NCBI GenBank assembly: GCA_003586115.2
Contig: QVOM02000034.1
Location: 13,309,730-13,373,729, forward strand
DNA from: Salvator merianae
Lineage: Eukaryota > Chordata > Lepidosauria > Squamata > Teiidae
Length of the DNA: 64,000 bases
Direction: 5' to 3'
Shown: positions 45,591-57,438 of the stretch, piece after piece
How positions within the stretch are numbered: the first letter of the stretch is position 1
Layout: each line of letters starts with the position of its first letter
Notes under the pieces: generated by a model
Told to the model about the DNA's origin: nothing
The model's database searches: none
The model's input: only the letters and a program-made list of their open reading frames with translations
Program-made: the position numbers and the translations under genes

Positions 45591-46015
45591 AGAGAGGCAG
45601 GGTTAAACTATGAATTGCAGGTCACTCTATGAAGCTGATAAACAGAAAAGTTAGGACTGACAAGGGGAAGTATTTATTCACCCAGCAAATCATCGGTCTG
45701 TTGAATGTAGTACCAGAAGAAGTGGTGACAGCTACTAGCCTGGATGACTTTAAGACGGAGTTGGACTATTTCATGGAGGTCAGGTGTATCAATGGCTACT
45801 AGAATTGATGCTTAGGAATTACCTCCAGGCTGGAGGGATAGGAAAAATATCTCCAAAGTCCAGTCACAGTTAGCTGAGAGCAGGTAAAGATTTCATCCTT
45901 GTCTTCTCCTTGAGAATGCTCAGAAGAAATGATGGGCCATTATAAGAGTCAGGATGTGGGACTAGATGGGCTGTAGCCTGATTTAGCAGAGCTAATCTTA
46001 GGTTCTGATGTACAT
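45591..46015 (+). mobile_element. CR1/L2-like LINE 3' end
   Basis: Degenerate codons match the C-terminal region also seen at 28200-28380 (GKYLFTQQIIGLLN-like, then SLDDFKTELDYFMEVRCING, ending in TAC TAG). The tail has CTACTAGAATTGATGCTTAG and GGGACTAGATGGGCTG. The same family as 27882-28730, but older. Confidence 0.7.
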
Positions 46016-46969
46016 GTTTCGTCTTTTCCAGATCTAGTCTTCTAATAGTATATAGTGAAGATGCATTGTGCACCTCAGACCAGGCAGGTTCTTAACAGTG
46101 TTATTAAAAGCTATATTAGAACAATCAAACATTGATTTAAAACTGTTTTAAATGATACAAGCAAGCAGGATGAAGTTTCCAGCTAGGCAAGTAGCAATGG
46201 GATTAACTTTATTTAGCGAGCAGCTTAGTTAGGTGATGAGATTAGCTTAAACAAACCAGCAAAAGTTAAGGCAAAGTAACTAAAGTTTCTAAGTCGCCTT
46301 GTGGGGGGCTGGAGAAAAACCTTGAAAGAAATTACAGTATAGAGAATAAAGAATAACAGAATTCATAAAACAATGTAGCAAATTAGTCCGATCCTTACAA
46401 TAGATTGGACTTTCCTACAATCTACCTTATTCTTCTGTAACTGCTGCCCCACTTCCCACATTACTCTAAATCCTTGCCAAAGAAAATAGTAAGGATTGTT
46501 TAGTAAAGGGTGACAGAGAAGTTTCAGTTTATTGTTCCTGCCAGAGCTTAGCCACCCAAAACAGGATGAAATTCAGTTGTTCTGATTCATTCCTAAGTTT
46601 AAGCTAAAGCAAAGGAAACAGATTCCAAAAGAATCTTGAATACAAGTATTACTCAAGGAAGACTAAACCTTCAATTTAGACATTACTATTTGAACATGAT
46701 TCTTAAATCTCTGTCTACAGCTAAATCTCCAAAGACTTAAAAGCATAAGATCTCTCTGCACCTCATCACTCTTTTTATACTTTAAAATCTGCTGTGTACA
46801 TGTCCTGGAAACTGTACTCCAGAAAAAAACCAAATAAAAGGAATGAATTAAAATTATATATCCAGGAATGTTTAATTTACACTTTCATCCCCTCAAACAT
46901 GGTGGATATTACTACAGAGTCTTCCTGCCCAAAACTTGATAAGAGATTGTTCACACAGGTTGATTTGGG
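46016..46969. other. Unassigned DNA
   Basis: Nothing recognised. Confidence 0.35.
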
Positions 46970-47410
46970 GGAAGGTAATACATATCCATGGCAGTGGCTG
47001 GATGCTTCCCGGCCGCTGTCACGGTGAGGATCAGGAGTGCATGGTGAAGATTCACAGTGCAAATGCTGGTATTCCATTCTAGGGCCCCACAGTGTGGATG
47101 GTATCTCTGTTGCAGGGTCCATTCCACCTTAGAACCAAGTGCGAAAATGCCCATAGTAACCAAAAATCACCCAAGTAGTGGAAATAGGGTGTTTTTACTA
47201 TGTGTAGTAATTTACCATGCAACATGGACACTATCCACACTGTGTGGCTGAAACGTTTACAAGAAGATCCTCAACACAGCAGTGTCTGGGAAGCATCTGG
47301 CCACTGCCGTGGTGACCGGTGGGCCTGTCCAGTGTGCAGGCACAGACATACATGATCGGCTTGTTGTGTATGCGCGATCGCACTGTAGCCATGAGATGTT
47401 ACGAAACACC
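46970..47410. mobile_element. Fragments of the multi-hairpin GGGCCTGTTYGCACTT family
   Basis: CATGGCAGTGGCTGGATGCT and the end AAGTGCGAAAATGCCC (47138-47153) match family interior and terminus. A second block with ACTGCCGTGGTGACCGGTGG follows at 47280-47400. Probably two partial copies. Confidence 0.5.
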
Positions 47411-48674
47411 TGAATGTGTAGCCCTGCCATAATAGGAGCACATAACTATATACAAATTGATATGTATTTTATGAAATATAACTATATAAGTACAGGGAAT
47501 CGGACCAGAATCCTGGACCTGTAGAAACCAGATTTTTTCTGCTTATCTCTTGAATAAGTTAACCTGGCTGCTGAGAGTCAGCTCAGGAAATTATGCATTA
47601 ATGGTTAACAAAAGATTGGGCAAGTATCTGGCCATCAACTAGTCCTATTGTTCAAGCCTACATCTTGAGAACTTCTCATTAAGAATACAAACAACACAAT
47701 TTAAGCTCATCAACCAGTGTAGTTGTCTGTTTATCTGTCTACGTGACAAAGCTCACATCTTTGCTCAGCTAAAAGCAAGTTTCCTCCTTTTTCTACTTGG
47801 GAAAAATAATATAAAAAGTTCAGGTTTTACTATTAGGAAGTTAGGAGAAGAGAAGAAGAAGCATGAGTTAGCAGGAGAAGAAGAGAGCATCTCAGTACCA
47901 TTTTTACCTTCGCTGAGAGCTGATTTTTACTTCCCTCCTGAAATGGAGAGGGAACAGATTTTTCTAAGGAGCTGCTTGATCCTAATGCTTGCAGGCAGCT
48001 TCCTTTATTTTCCTTTTTGAGCTGATTTCACTTGAAGAGGGATTCCATATCTCTCTCCATGCCCCTTGGCAAAAGAGCTGTTTTTGTTTCTAAAGGAGTA
48101 AGGGTTGTGGAGCCTCATCCACATCCCATTCTCTGATTTTTCACCCATTTTGCCTGCAAGAGACCTATGCATCTTTCCCCCCAAATTTTCCTTTCTGGCA
48201 TGATGAAGATTTACCTGGAGAAGACTACAGATGGGTGAGATTTATCCCTTTAGTGCTAGGAACCTCTTTAGTTTCCATTGCTAGTTTCTTTCAGACCCTC
48301 TCCCCCCCCGCCTTTTTACACTCACTAACTAGGTTTCCTTACTTAGTTTGGAGCCAAGCCTTTCTCTTTTCCTTTTCTAAATGCCAAACTACCTATCCTA
48401 CTTATGAAAGTAGCTGATTCTAACAAATTACATTGTTTATTGCTATTTCTTTGGATTTCAATCTTTTTGCTGAGTTATAATAAATATGCACCATTCTTTT
48501 CAAGGATTACCTTCTCTTTATCTGCAATTTCTGTGTCAATTTAGCGTTATTAAAACCATAACTGAGAAATCGATCCCTAAAAAGGTCTAAATGCCTGGGC
48601 AAAAGCTAATTTCCCCAAAACAACTCAAACCCAGAGCATCGGCCTTTAACAGCACCAACATGCATTCTGCACCA
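47411..48674. other. Unassigned DNA
   Basis: Purine-rich 47840-47890, otherwise nothing recognised. Confidence 0.35.
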
Positions 48675-48850
48675 AAGTTAAGTGCAGACGGCCCCTTACC
48701 AGGAGCTCATTATGAGCTCCTGGTAAGATTGGAGACCTGAATTTTCTGCTCCACTGATAGAAGCAATCGGGAGTGGTTGAATACTGTTTTCAGTTGCTTT
48801 GGCCATCTTGTGGTGCGAATGCACTTTACTAGCAAGCATCCATTCTTAAT
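48675..48850. mobile_element. Short fragment of the multi-hairpin family
   Basis: TTACCAGGAGCTCATTATGA GCTCCTGGTAA is a perfect hairpin, and TTTACTAGCAAGCATCC lies near the right edge, as in other family members. Confidence 0.5.
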
Positions 48851-48860
48851 TCAACCAGGC

Positions 48861-49469
48861 TTGGTAAACATGCCTGTTAGAAGAATTCTTGTTTTAACAC
48901 CTGAATCTAATTGACAACACATTTGGCCAGAGTTACTTTTACACTGTGATTAGAGTGCACTGGTCCAGATCAGTTCTTGCAGAGGCTTTAATTGTTTGTT
49001 AAACATTGACAGTACTCCTGATTGCTTTATGCAGATGTGTTTCTTTGCAGGAAGGAGGGGTGAGTGAGGAAAAGGAAAAAGTTCCAGGTTGTCTTTTATA
49101 CCGAAGCTTACTTTTTATCAAAACGGAGTCTATAAGGCACAAGGTTCTAGGACACTCTGGCCAATTCCTTGTACTTGCCAATTGGCATACCAGTTTATAT
49201 TCATTGGCACATCCCTGCACAAGGCTACTTCTTGTCCTCATGCACCAGGGATGTGCATAAATGCATATTTTAGTAAGCATGGTCTATAACAATTCTGTTG
49301 TTTCAGAAGATCAAAACAGCTTTTCATAAACCCCTTGCTCCTTTAGAGATAATTATCAAATTGGTATATAAACACATAAAAATGCACAAAACAATGGTCG
49401 ATTGACATATATCAGTTAAGGGTTTGAAGCTATTATAGGAAATAGATGTGGGCAAAAATATTGTATAAT
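48861..49469. other. Unassigned DNA
   Basis: Nothing recognised. Confidence 0.3.
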
Positions 49470-50185
49470 ACCTGCCAGAAGTTGGCAAATTCCAGCAAAA
49501 CTGGCATATAGCCCCAAAGACCTCAACTGTAAGTTGCTGGACATAGTTCGGATGTTCAGATAGTTCTACATATTTTCATATGTGTTGGGAGTATCCAAAA
49601 ATACACAAATTTTGGCAAATAATGCAGCTGGATCTGCTTGATATCCTGCATATATCCATGCTGGATGTCCTGAAATATATCTAATGCCTGACTTCACAAT
49701 ACTGAATATTAATAGTTATAATTACATTATCTTTTGTATGCAGCTCTACAAGACAACGGAAACATCTTAACAACTGGACTAGAAAACAAGGGTTCAATCT
49801 GGGATCTGTTAATAAATGAGTATCTAGCTGCTCAAAAACAAGCAATGAGGGTGAAAAAGCACCAGATAATTATTTAAAGATTCGGATACCAGTAATAGTG
49901 CACTTCTGAAAAAGACAGAATTGAGTATTCCACAAAGCCTTTCTCTCATAAGGGGGCATTCTAATTCCAAAGCAAGACAAGTAATATAATATCCTATTTC
50001 TTTTTACCACAGTGAAGTTTCACCGAGGGAATTAAAATGGTGGATGGGGGTGGGGAAGGAGGGAGAAGGGAGGGGAGGATAATGCTATTCTTCATATGTA
50101 ATTTATCTGTAATTGTTAAAGATTGGTATTTTTATTTTTTTTGTTCTATACTGTATTAAATTATTCAGTTGAATAATAAAATTAT
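49470..50185 (+). mobile_element. L1-type LINE 3' end
   Basis: The degenerate L1 ORF2 C-terminal motif is readable near 49535-49615 (CW with a stop, then YFHMCWEYPKIHKFW). It is followed by a G-rich polypurine 3' UTR tract at about 50038-50080 and an end AATAATAAAATTAT. RT and endonuclease are missing; stops interrupt the frame. Confidence 0.7.
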
Positions 50186-50655
50186 CCCAAAGAGAAATGC
50201 TTACAGATTTGCTAAACTAGAGCATGCACTCCCCAACATTTCATTCAGCCTCTTTTTTTTTTTATCTTGCCCAGTAAAATTGCCTGCTCTTAAGCTTTTG
50301 GCCTTACCATCCATTCATATAATGGGCATTTTGTGGATTTCTTTCTCTTACACAGAAACAAGACTATTATCCTACAATATAAGAGCCAAAATTGAAAGAG
50401 AAGATTTGACTACATTAAGTAGATGCTTAGTTGCTTGTGATTTAAATTGCACACTGATGTTCCAGTCTGTAACTGCACAGCACGCATAAAAATATCCTTC
50501 CTGAATAGGAAAGGCTGCTCTTGGGGGGAAAGCTTCCAAAATGCTCTGATGGCATTTTCCCATGTCCATATCATTGCTAATGATATAACCAGTACAGGGG
50601 AGCAATTTTCCATTGTATAGTGTTACAGCTAGTAGATATGCTTGGCAAGTTTGAT
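50186..50655. other. Unassigned DNA
   Basis: Nothing recognised; the frame 50169-50489 has no nameable domain. Confidence 0.35.
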
Positions 50656-50656
50656 A

Positions 50657-50835
50657 TACAGGGTGTTTGAAAAAGATGGACCCAATCTGAAATCGCTATA
50701 TCTCCGCAATCACAAACCACCCATGAATGAAACTCTTACCACTTGAAAGGGCAGGGCAAGGAGTTTCAAATCTGGATGACCTCAAAACGAGAATCATGGC
50801 AGTGGTGACTTCAGTGGAAGAAGACGCTTTGGCCA
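50657..50835 (+). repeat. Possible DNA-transposon left end (ACAGGGTGTTTGAAAA)
   Basis: ACAGGGTGTTTGAAAAAGAT resembles a transposon terminus, and degenerate sequence possibly from the same element reappears at 51375-51700. The matching right end was not found. Confidence 0.3.
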
Positions 50836-50999
50836 TGGTCACACCTCATGTTTTCTGGAGACAGAGGATGGTTTGAATCCTCAGAAACCAAATGCTAAAT
50901 TGCGTTTCTGGTTTTTCTGAGGAGTTTCCTGCCTGGAAGGGGATTATCCTATATTCAGATAATCCCAACTCTGAGTCCATTTCAGTAAGAAACGGACCC

Positions 51000-51240
51000 A
51001 GCCAGGCCACCTCCTGCTGCCCTCCCAATTCTCCCCAATGCCGTGGCTGCCTGCTGCCACCCCTCCCAAGCCCCCTGCCACTTCCCACCCCCTATCCCAC
51101 GATGTCTGCTGCGGCTGCAGCCACCTCCTGTCACCCTCCACTGTCTCAACCACTGCCTCCCACCCCCCATATGCTCCCCAATGCCTCCTGCCACCCTTCC
51201 CAAGCACCCCACCGCTTCCCACCCCCCATCCCCTGAGGTT
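51000..51240 (+). repeat. C-rich degenerate minisatellite-like tract
   Basis: Repeated CTGCCACCC/CCCACCCCC units; the complement has G-quadruplex potential. Proline-rich translated frames are composition artefacts. Confidence 0.55.
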
Positions 51241-51429
51241 TGCTGCCATCTATGGGGGGAGTGGGAAGCAGTTGCAGTCACAATCGCTGCGGCAGCAGAC
51301 TGGGGGATGGGGATGATTCAGAGGGGTAGCAGGAAGCGGCAGGGGCATGGCATGGGGGGATGGCGAAGCAGTACGGAGGCCCAGAGGCCCCACGAATGGT
51401 CATGGCGCGCTTTTCGTGGGGCGTGAACA

Positions 51430-52433
51430 CCAAGGCTTAAAACTGCTGATTGCCGATGGTTGTATGGTGGCATCATTACAACAGAACACTCATTTCAGGG
51501 CCTCTTGGAGCTTCCGCAAGGCCATGCAACCTCTGGAAAGCACAAATAATGCTTCATGTTTACTCCAGAAATGTTAAGCTAAAAATCTGACTCTGAGCAA
51601 TGTCCATGACAGTCCTAAATGGACCTACATGTTGTTTTCCAATTTTCGTATGAAAAAGGTTGTTGTGCAAAGGAGGTTATTAGGAAAGGCACATCAGGGA
51701 GATAAATGCACATTTTAGAAATAGTAGTAGTTGCTGGAAGAAGACACACATGTATTCTGCTTTGCTATTAACTTTTATTATTGAACTCTGGTAATTAGTT
51801 TCATCAAATCAATGCCTTTATCAGCCTGTACACGTGAGAAGATAGTCAAGTGCCATTTAGCTTTTCCAAGCCATCTCAGAACAAGGAAGCAAACTCTTCT
51901 GGTCCACTAGACTAATTAATGTGCTAAAAGGATTCATGTAGGAAGCTTGGGAAAAAGGATCAGTGCATAGACTTTCCTCGTCTATCTGTACTTCTGAAAT
52001 TAGATGGAAAAGCTTTCATGTGTTCTCAACAAGTTCTATTATGGCACTTTGCTCCTGTTTAGGGACAGAATGCTAATGACACAGGCATAGCAATAAAGCC
52101 TGCCTGGCAAGCACAACATAAATTCTGTCCATCATTTCTGATTGCATTCATACTGACTGTTTACTGCTATTCTATGAACAAAATGGCTTTTTGTTAAAAG
52201 TGGGAGAGGTCCACTGCCCTGGAGATCTGGGGGCTGTTGGAAAAACACGGGAGCTCAGGACTTCTGGTGTGATCCCTAGCTATATACAGCTTGGCCTGAC
52301 CAAATGAATCAAGGTGAAGCTGCAACTAAAACATGAAAAATCAAGGAACAAGGTCAGTTATGGTTTTAAGAAGTGATAGAAACAGTGGAGAAATAATGCT
52401 GGATGCATTTCTTATCCATCATAATCATATTTC
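51430..52433. other. Unassigned DNA
   Basis: Nothing recognised beyond possible transposon remnants before 51700. Confidence 0.3.
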
Positions 52434-52503
52434 GTACTTTGGTGTGCTTTGGTGTACTTTGATGTAAGTATTTTGTACTTTGGTGTAGGAAAGTGTACTT
52501 TGT
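52434..52503 (+). repeat. Degenerate tandem repeat, GTACTTTGGTGT unit
   Basis: About five imperfect repeats of a 9-12-bp unit built on GTACTTTGGTGT. Confidence 0.8.
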
Positions 52504-52996
52504 TATATCCTGTTCTACAGTGGAAAGTGAGAACAGACCCCTTTTTATAGACTCTTGACCACTTACTTTGTTTACTGTCCCTCATTTTGGTTGTTTGCTC
52601 TTGGATACTGTATGTATGACATGAAACCCTGGCTTCTTTATAAGGTCTTTGGCTTCTTTGTGTAGTCTGGGAGACTTCTGCTAACTCCCTGGTGGAGACT
52701 TACACCTGGGGCTGTGTTTGCATGACACCCTTGTGGTGCCATAAGTGAGCCTCAAGGGTGCAGCATACACATGACCCTTCTCCTCTGTGGTGCAGTGGAT
52801 GCACTAGGAGATGGCTCATGCCTTATTCCACACTGACTTGCAGAAGAGAGACCTGTGGATTCCTTCTTGTTCCATACTTACGGTAAGTGCGGAAAGGGCT
52901 TATATTTGTCTTATATTTTGTTTTTATTGCTTAGACCTTCAGGTGTAGGGTGGAATAAAAATGCAATTAAATAAATAAATAAGTTGACCCTTATTA

Positions 52997-53184
52997 TCAT
53001 TTGTAGTAGTTTTTGGGCTGTTGTGCTGTGTTCTATAGTTCTTCTGAGAACCTAAGCTTTCAGACATAGTTACGACATCCATCTTCAGAGGATCTGACTT
53101 CTGGAAGAGTCAAAAACAACTGTTTATAGGTTCGCAGAAGAACTATAGAACAAGGCAGAACAGCCCCACAACTACTACAAATGA
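52997..53184. mobile_element. 188-bp foldback repeat with ~50-bp arms
   Basis: The left arm TCATTTGTAGTAGTTTTTGG ... TTCTATAGTTCTTCTGAGAA pairs with right arm TTCGCAGAAGAACTATAGAA ... AACTACTACAAATGA. The centre contains CATCTTCAGAGGATCTGAC. It is probably a MITE; no separate target duplication is visible because the palindrome reaches the edge. Confidence 0.7.
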
Positions 53185-53630
53185 GATTGAAACCAGCTGT
53201 GAAAGCCTACATTCTAAAATTGACACTTAATATTTTAGTAGTGTTTCTTAGACATTGCTGAAATGTACCAGACATACACTGCTGTAAGGAATGTGTGCAT
53301 GCATGTGCATGTACATATGGCGGAAATGACATTTATGAGGTTAACGTGTCAGCAATGTAAGCACTCTTTTTAAAAAATTAATTTCAGAATTCAGAATAGA
53401 AAATTACCATGTTATATTGTGTAACAGTTAAAAAGATAATACATAAAATAGAAAAAAGAATAAACAAAAAGTTGACTCCCTGTTCTTCTGATTGCCTGAT
53501 CACTCAAATATTATCCAACTAGCTGGGCTTCCGTCATTCTGCCTTCTGATTGCCTGATCATTCCATCTTAGCTGGCACCAAAGGAGGATGAGCATTTAAA
53601 AATTGGAATAAAAGGTGTGCCAAGTTATAA
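53185..53630. other. Unassigned AT-rich DNA
   Basis: CTTCTGATTGCCTGATCA occurs twice (53485 and 53543), a short dispersed repeat. Nothing else. Confidence 0.4.
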
Positions 53631-53633
53631 TAG

Positions 53634-54819
53634 GACCACGGTTCAACATCATAAATTTAATCTGTATTGGAAGACTACAAGGTCTGAATTCGTCTTCTGA
53701 TCGTTCCAACAATTACATTTTAACACAGACTCAATTTGTACTTGCTCATTCTCACACTACTTGGCACGGAGAAACAGTACACCTTTTCTGCCTCCACCCC
53801 TCGTCAAATTCTCCTCCCTGTGCAGTCCGTGATTGGCTGTAGTCCCAGTGTTCAAATTTTGATGTCACAGGGACGGGAAAGTTAAGCTCCCCTCCCTGTA
53901 CGTTCCTACTGCTGCCTCAGAACATGGATTCACTTGGCAGTGTTATTAATCATTCGCCATTTGCTCCTTCTCCCCTCCATAGCCTCTATTTACACAAGCA
54001 GATCTTTAAAAACATGTGTACTGCACAATTATGCTTCTTAAAGGGCAGATGGCGATTTCTGCTCCCTTGCAAATGCCCTTTCCCACAATTGTGCAATTTA
54101 AAAGTAGTGCAAAAGCAGGGAGAGGTCTGTGAAGAAGGGAAACATGGGGAGGGAACCTGGTGGGGCTCTGTTATCGTGATAGTGCAGTTCATGGTCAGCA
54201 AATGGACTCTGGCTCATCTCCCGCAGAGACATCTGCAGCAGCATGTGTCCCCACTGTATAGCTGTGTGCTGCCCACAGCAAAACTGATCTTGAATGGGTT
54301 CTTTGTTGGGACAAGAGGACTGCAACCCCAAATAGGCACAGTTTCTTTTTTGGTTTAATCAGCAGAAGGAAGTGGAGGAAGCCTTTAATTTCTTCCTGGC
54401 AGTGTCAAATGGGGGATAAAGGAAGAGAAAGGACCACGGCTTAGCAAAGTAAAAAGGAGGACAGTTTTCTTTTCTCCTGGCAGCGATGGAAGGGGGGATA
54501 ATGGAGGCAGAAGAAACTACTGCGCTTCCTGCCCACCCACAAAGTCTGTCAATGGATGGCACGAAATGGGAAGCCCTCCCTCTGCACCCCCCCAAAAAAG
54601 TACGGTCCCTCTCAAATAGTCCCCTTCTCCATTCTCACATCACAAAGTAAAGCGGGCTAGCAATCTGGAATGGCTTGAGAACTCATTAAATCCGAATACA
54701 AAGTAGTCCAGATTTCACCAATTTACTTCAGAAAAACTACGGAACAGCAGGATCATGTTGGGCCAGCGGGAACTGAAGACGGCCTGTAAACAGATTAAAT
54801 GCTGTATTGGAACGCGGCC
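53634..54819 (+). mobile_element. Harbinger-like non-autonomous element, copy C
   Basis: It begins GACCACGGTTCAACATCA and ends GGAACGCGGCC, with TAG on both sides (53631-53633, 54820-54822), a variant of the TWA duplication. It matches copies A and B at both ends. Its centre (about 54235-54360) has a block shared with copy E (TGTATAGCTGTGTGCTGCCC, then GGTTCTTTGTTGGGACAAGA) that I do not find in A or B, defining a C/E subfamily. Confidence 0.75.
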
Positions 54820-54824
54820 TAGGA

Positions 54825-55065
54825 GTTCTTAAAAAGGGTTTGGATGCATTAATGGAAATCAGGGCAATCAACGCCTATTAGTCCTGACCAGGAGTCAGTT
54901 TCCCTCTGAAAGCCAATTGCTGGAAGACTGTGAGCAGAGCAAGCTGTGAACTCATGCCCTGCTGATGGGCTTCTTTGTGCAGTTGGCTGATCACTGTATA
55001 AGCAGACTGTTGGACTAGATGGGCCATGGGTTCAGTTCAGTGAGTCACTTCTTATGTTGATATAA
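54825..55065 (+). mobile_element. CR1/L2-like LINE 3' tail
   Basis: C-terminal codons KKGLDALMEIRAINAY-like (degenerate) lead into a tail with GTTGGACTAGATGGGCCATG and CACTTCTTATGTTGATA, as at 26295-26500. Confidence 0.65.
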
Positions 55066-55189
55066 ATCCATCAAGCAAAATGAAAATAACCAAGTTATGA
55101 GCTCAAAATGAAAATATTAGGTAAAATCAGTAATGGTTTGTTGATTAGATTTAGAACCTGACAGTCAATTTCTTCCCAAATCTTTAAGA

Positions 55190-55400
55190 ATCTATTGATG
55201 GCATTTCTAACTGAACTTGCTCCAAAGACTTCAAGGCACATTATTATCTTCCCATCTATATTATCCACACAGGAACCCTGTGAAGTAGATTTGATTGACA
55301 GGCAGTTAGGTGTCCAGCATCATCTAGTGTGCTTCCATGATGACATGGGGGATTTGAGTCCTTGGGTACCCAGATCCTATTCCAATGTGCTAGCTGCTAT
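55190..55400 (-). mobile_element. Probable tRNA-derived SINE, reversed, old
   Basis: In reverse it has a degenerate promoter region and GGACTCAAATCCCC where a B-box is expected. The distal part contains ACCCTGTGAAGTAGA, shared with common squamate SINEs. Confidence 0.45.
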
Positions 55401-56281
55401 ACTATAATAGAAGTATCCTGCAGGGTCAGGGCAATAGCCCATAAACATTATCTCCTAGTGCAATAAGATGGTCACACACAGATAAGTGCAAGTAAGCTCC
55501 CTAGACTAATTCTATGCTAGTTCTAAACACATCCTACCTAAGGGTCTGATCACACCTGCACTGACTGTCCCCTGTTCTGCTGCCCCTTTCCTTGGTTGCT
55601 TTAACTGGGCTTGTAGTTATGTGGTTAATAGTCCTGTAACGCATTATCAAAGGATTAAGTGTGTACTATTAGCCTTGCATTACCATGTGCTAGCGGGTAA
55701 AATTGTTTTTTCTTCCATTCTGAAATTACAGTAATGGCCATTTGTCATTTGGGACAGAAACATCACGAATGAACCAGTATTTTAAAAGAGCTAATTATGC
55801 ATTATTTGACTTCCTCTGTATCCCTCTGCTACAGGGATGACAGCCCAATTTGTTAATCACATAGTGTAAGAACATTGATCAATCTTTTCATAAAGAACGA
55901 TGTTAAATGTGAAGTTGCTTTTGACATTATGGCTATTTTGGAATTTAATGACAGTAGAACAGATTCTCTAGGGCTGTGAACACAGTGACTATTCCTACAC
56001 TGTTCTCTTGAGAAAGAATTGTACATTTCATGATCATCATGACTAACATAACCAGTTGAGGAATGTTGTATATTGTAATCCAGGAGCAGTATGCTAAATT
56101 TTAAAGTAAAACATCTGGAGTTTGTAATATGTTCCTGATCTGTTATCATTCACCTATATATTCTTCACTACTTCCAAGTCAAGTCTTGAAATCCACATTG
56201 CTTTATTTTTTGATCCAGGAAAAGGCGGAAAAACAAGGAAGCTATGAGGAGACAGAGAATAAAGTCTACTTGGGAGTAGTA
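55401..56281. other. Unassigned DNA
   Basis: Nothing recognised. Confidence 0.35.
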
Positions 56282-57438
56282 GGGCCTTTCTGCACTACAT
56301 TCCTGTGATCTGAACCAGTGGGCCTGGATCAGTGAGTCCATTGGTTTGGATCATGGCAAGGTGTAGTCTGGAACAGTGCTGTCCACACAATGGTGCAGGT
56401 CAGACCAACTCCCTCAGCAGCCTCAAAGCTAACATGAACTTCAGACCTGGCCTCCAAGGGCTCTGAAGGTTTAGGAGCAAAGGTTCCTAGGCTTAGAGCC
56501 CCCAGTGAATCCATTTTGGTTCACTCCAGAACATGGAAGCGTGCTTTCTTCACGTTTCTGTGTTCTGGACTAGGCTGAGATGGTAGTCTGGTAGTCCTTG
56601 ATGTCTGGGCCTGTTTGCACTTGTAACTAGCAAGCATCAAGGATGCTTGCTAGACAAGTGCATTCGCACAACAGGATGGCTGTAGCGAACCAGCAGCGGA
56701 CTTCATCCGCTGCCGATCCTTACTAGCGCCTGGACAAGAAAAAAGCTGTCCGAATCCTCACCTGAAGCTGAAAGTGAGCTTCAGGTGAGGATTCGTTCGC
56801 ACTTACCTCCTTGTCCACGGTGGCGGCCATCTTCTGGGCGATCAGCCCGCCCATCATGCATTGCGTGATCATGTGATCACGCAATGCATGATGGACAATG
56901 GAGTCTACCCCTTTACGCGGGCCCGAATGGGCCAGTACGAGGCCCCAATCGAGCCCATGCCACTGTGATCGGGCCAGGGACGCTGGATGAGACCATGATG
57001 TGCCCCGTCTGGCGTTCCGGTGCCCGATCGCTGGCGCGAATGGTGGTCGCCGCAGCAGCGGCCTACAAAGTGTCAGGCCACTGCCATGGCGACCGGGAGG
57101 CCCGCATGGCGTGCCGTGATGATGTCATCACCATGCGGGCCTCCCGGTCGCCATGGCGAGCTTCAGGGATGGATAATGGCGTTCGCACTGGCGAACGCCA
57201 TTATCCAGCTTTGGGTCTGTTTTCAGGCCCCATGGTGCAGACGGTGTCTGCACGATGGGGTCTGTTCTCCGCTAGAATGGGCTAATTAGCCCATTCTAGC
57301 GTGGAAAGTGCGAACAGGCCCTCTGTCTTGTGTGGATAGAGCATACCAGCAGTGGGCAGGGCAGCCTGTACTCCACACCAGCATGGAGACCTTTAGTGCA
57401 ATTGCTCGTATAGAACACCAGCAAGTGCAGAAAGGCCC
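56282..57438. mobile_element. MITE of the GGGCNTTTCTGCAC family, split by a nested element
   Basis: The left end GGGCCTTTCTGCACTACA (56282) and right end GTGCAGAAAGGCCC (57425-57438) are inverted repeats. Between them lies the 715-bp multi-hairpin element with its own ends and TCT duplication. Without the insert the outer element is about 440 bp. No matching outer duplication is visible. Confidence 0.6.
56607..57321. mobile_element. 715-bp multi-hairpin element, best copy
   Basis: The ends GGGCCTGTTTGCACTTG and AAAGTGCGAACAGGCCC are inverted repeats flanked by TCT (56604-56606, 57322-57324). It is a chain of near-perfect hairpins: CCTCACCTGAAGCT / AGCTTCAGGTGAGG (~56759), CATCATGCATTGCGTGATCA / TGATCACGCAATGCATGATG (~56853), GCCATGGCGACCGGGAGGCC / GGCCTCCCGGTCGCCATGGC (~57083), AATGGCGTTCGC / GCGAACGCCATT (~57176) and GCTAGAATGGGCTA / TAGCCCATTCTAGC (~57272). 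It has no protein-coding capacity. Confidence 0.82.

Noticed and set aside
51043..51426. Proline-rich 127-codon frame
   Set aside because: Composition artefact of the C-rich minisatellite-like tract; several frames are open in parallel.
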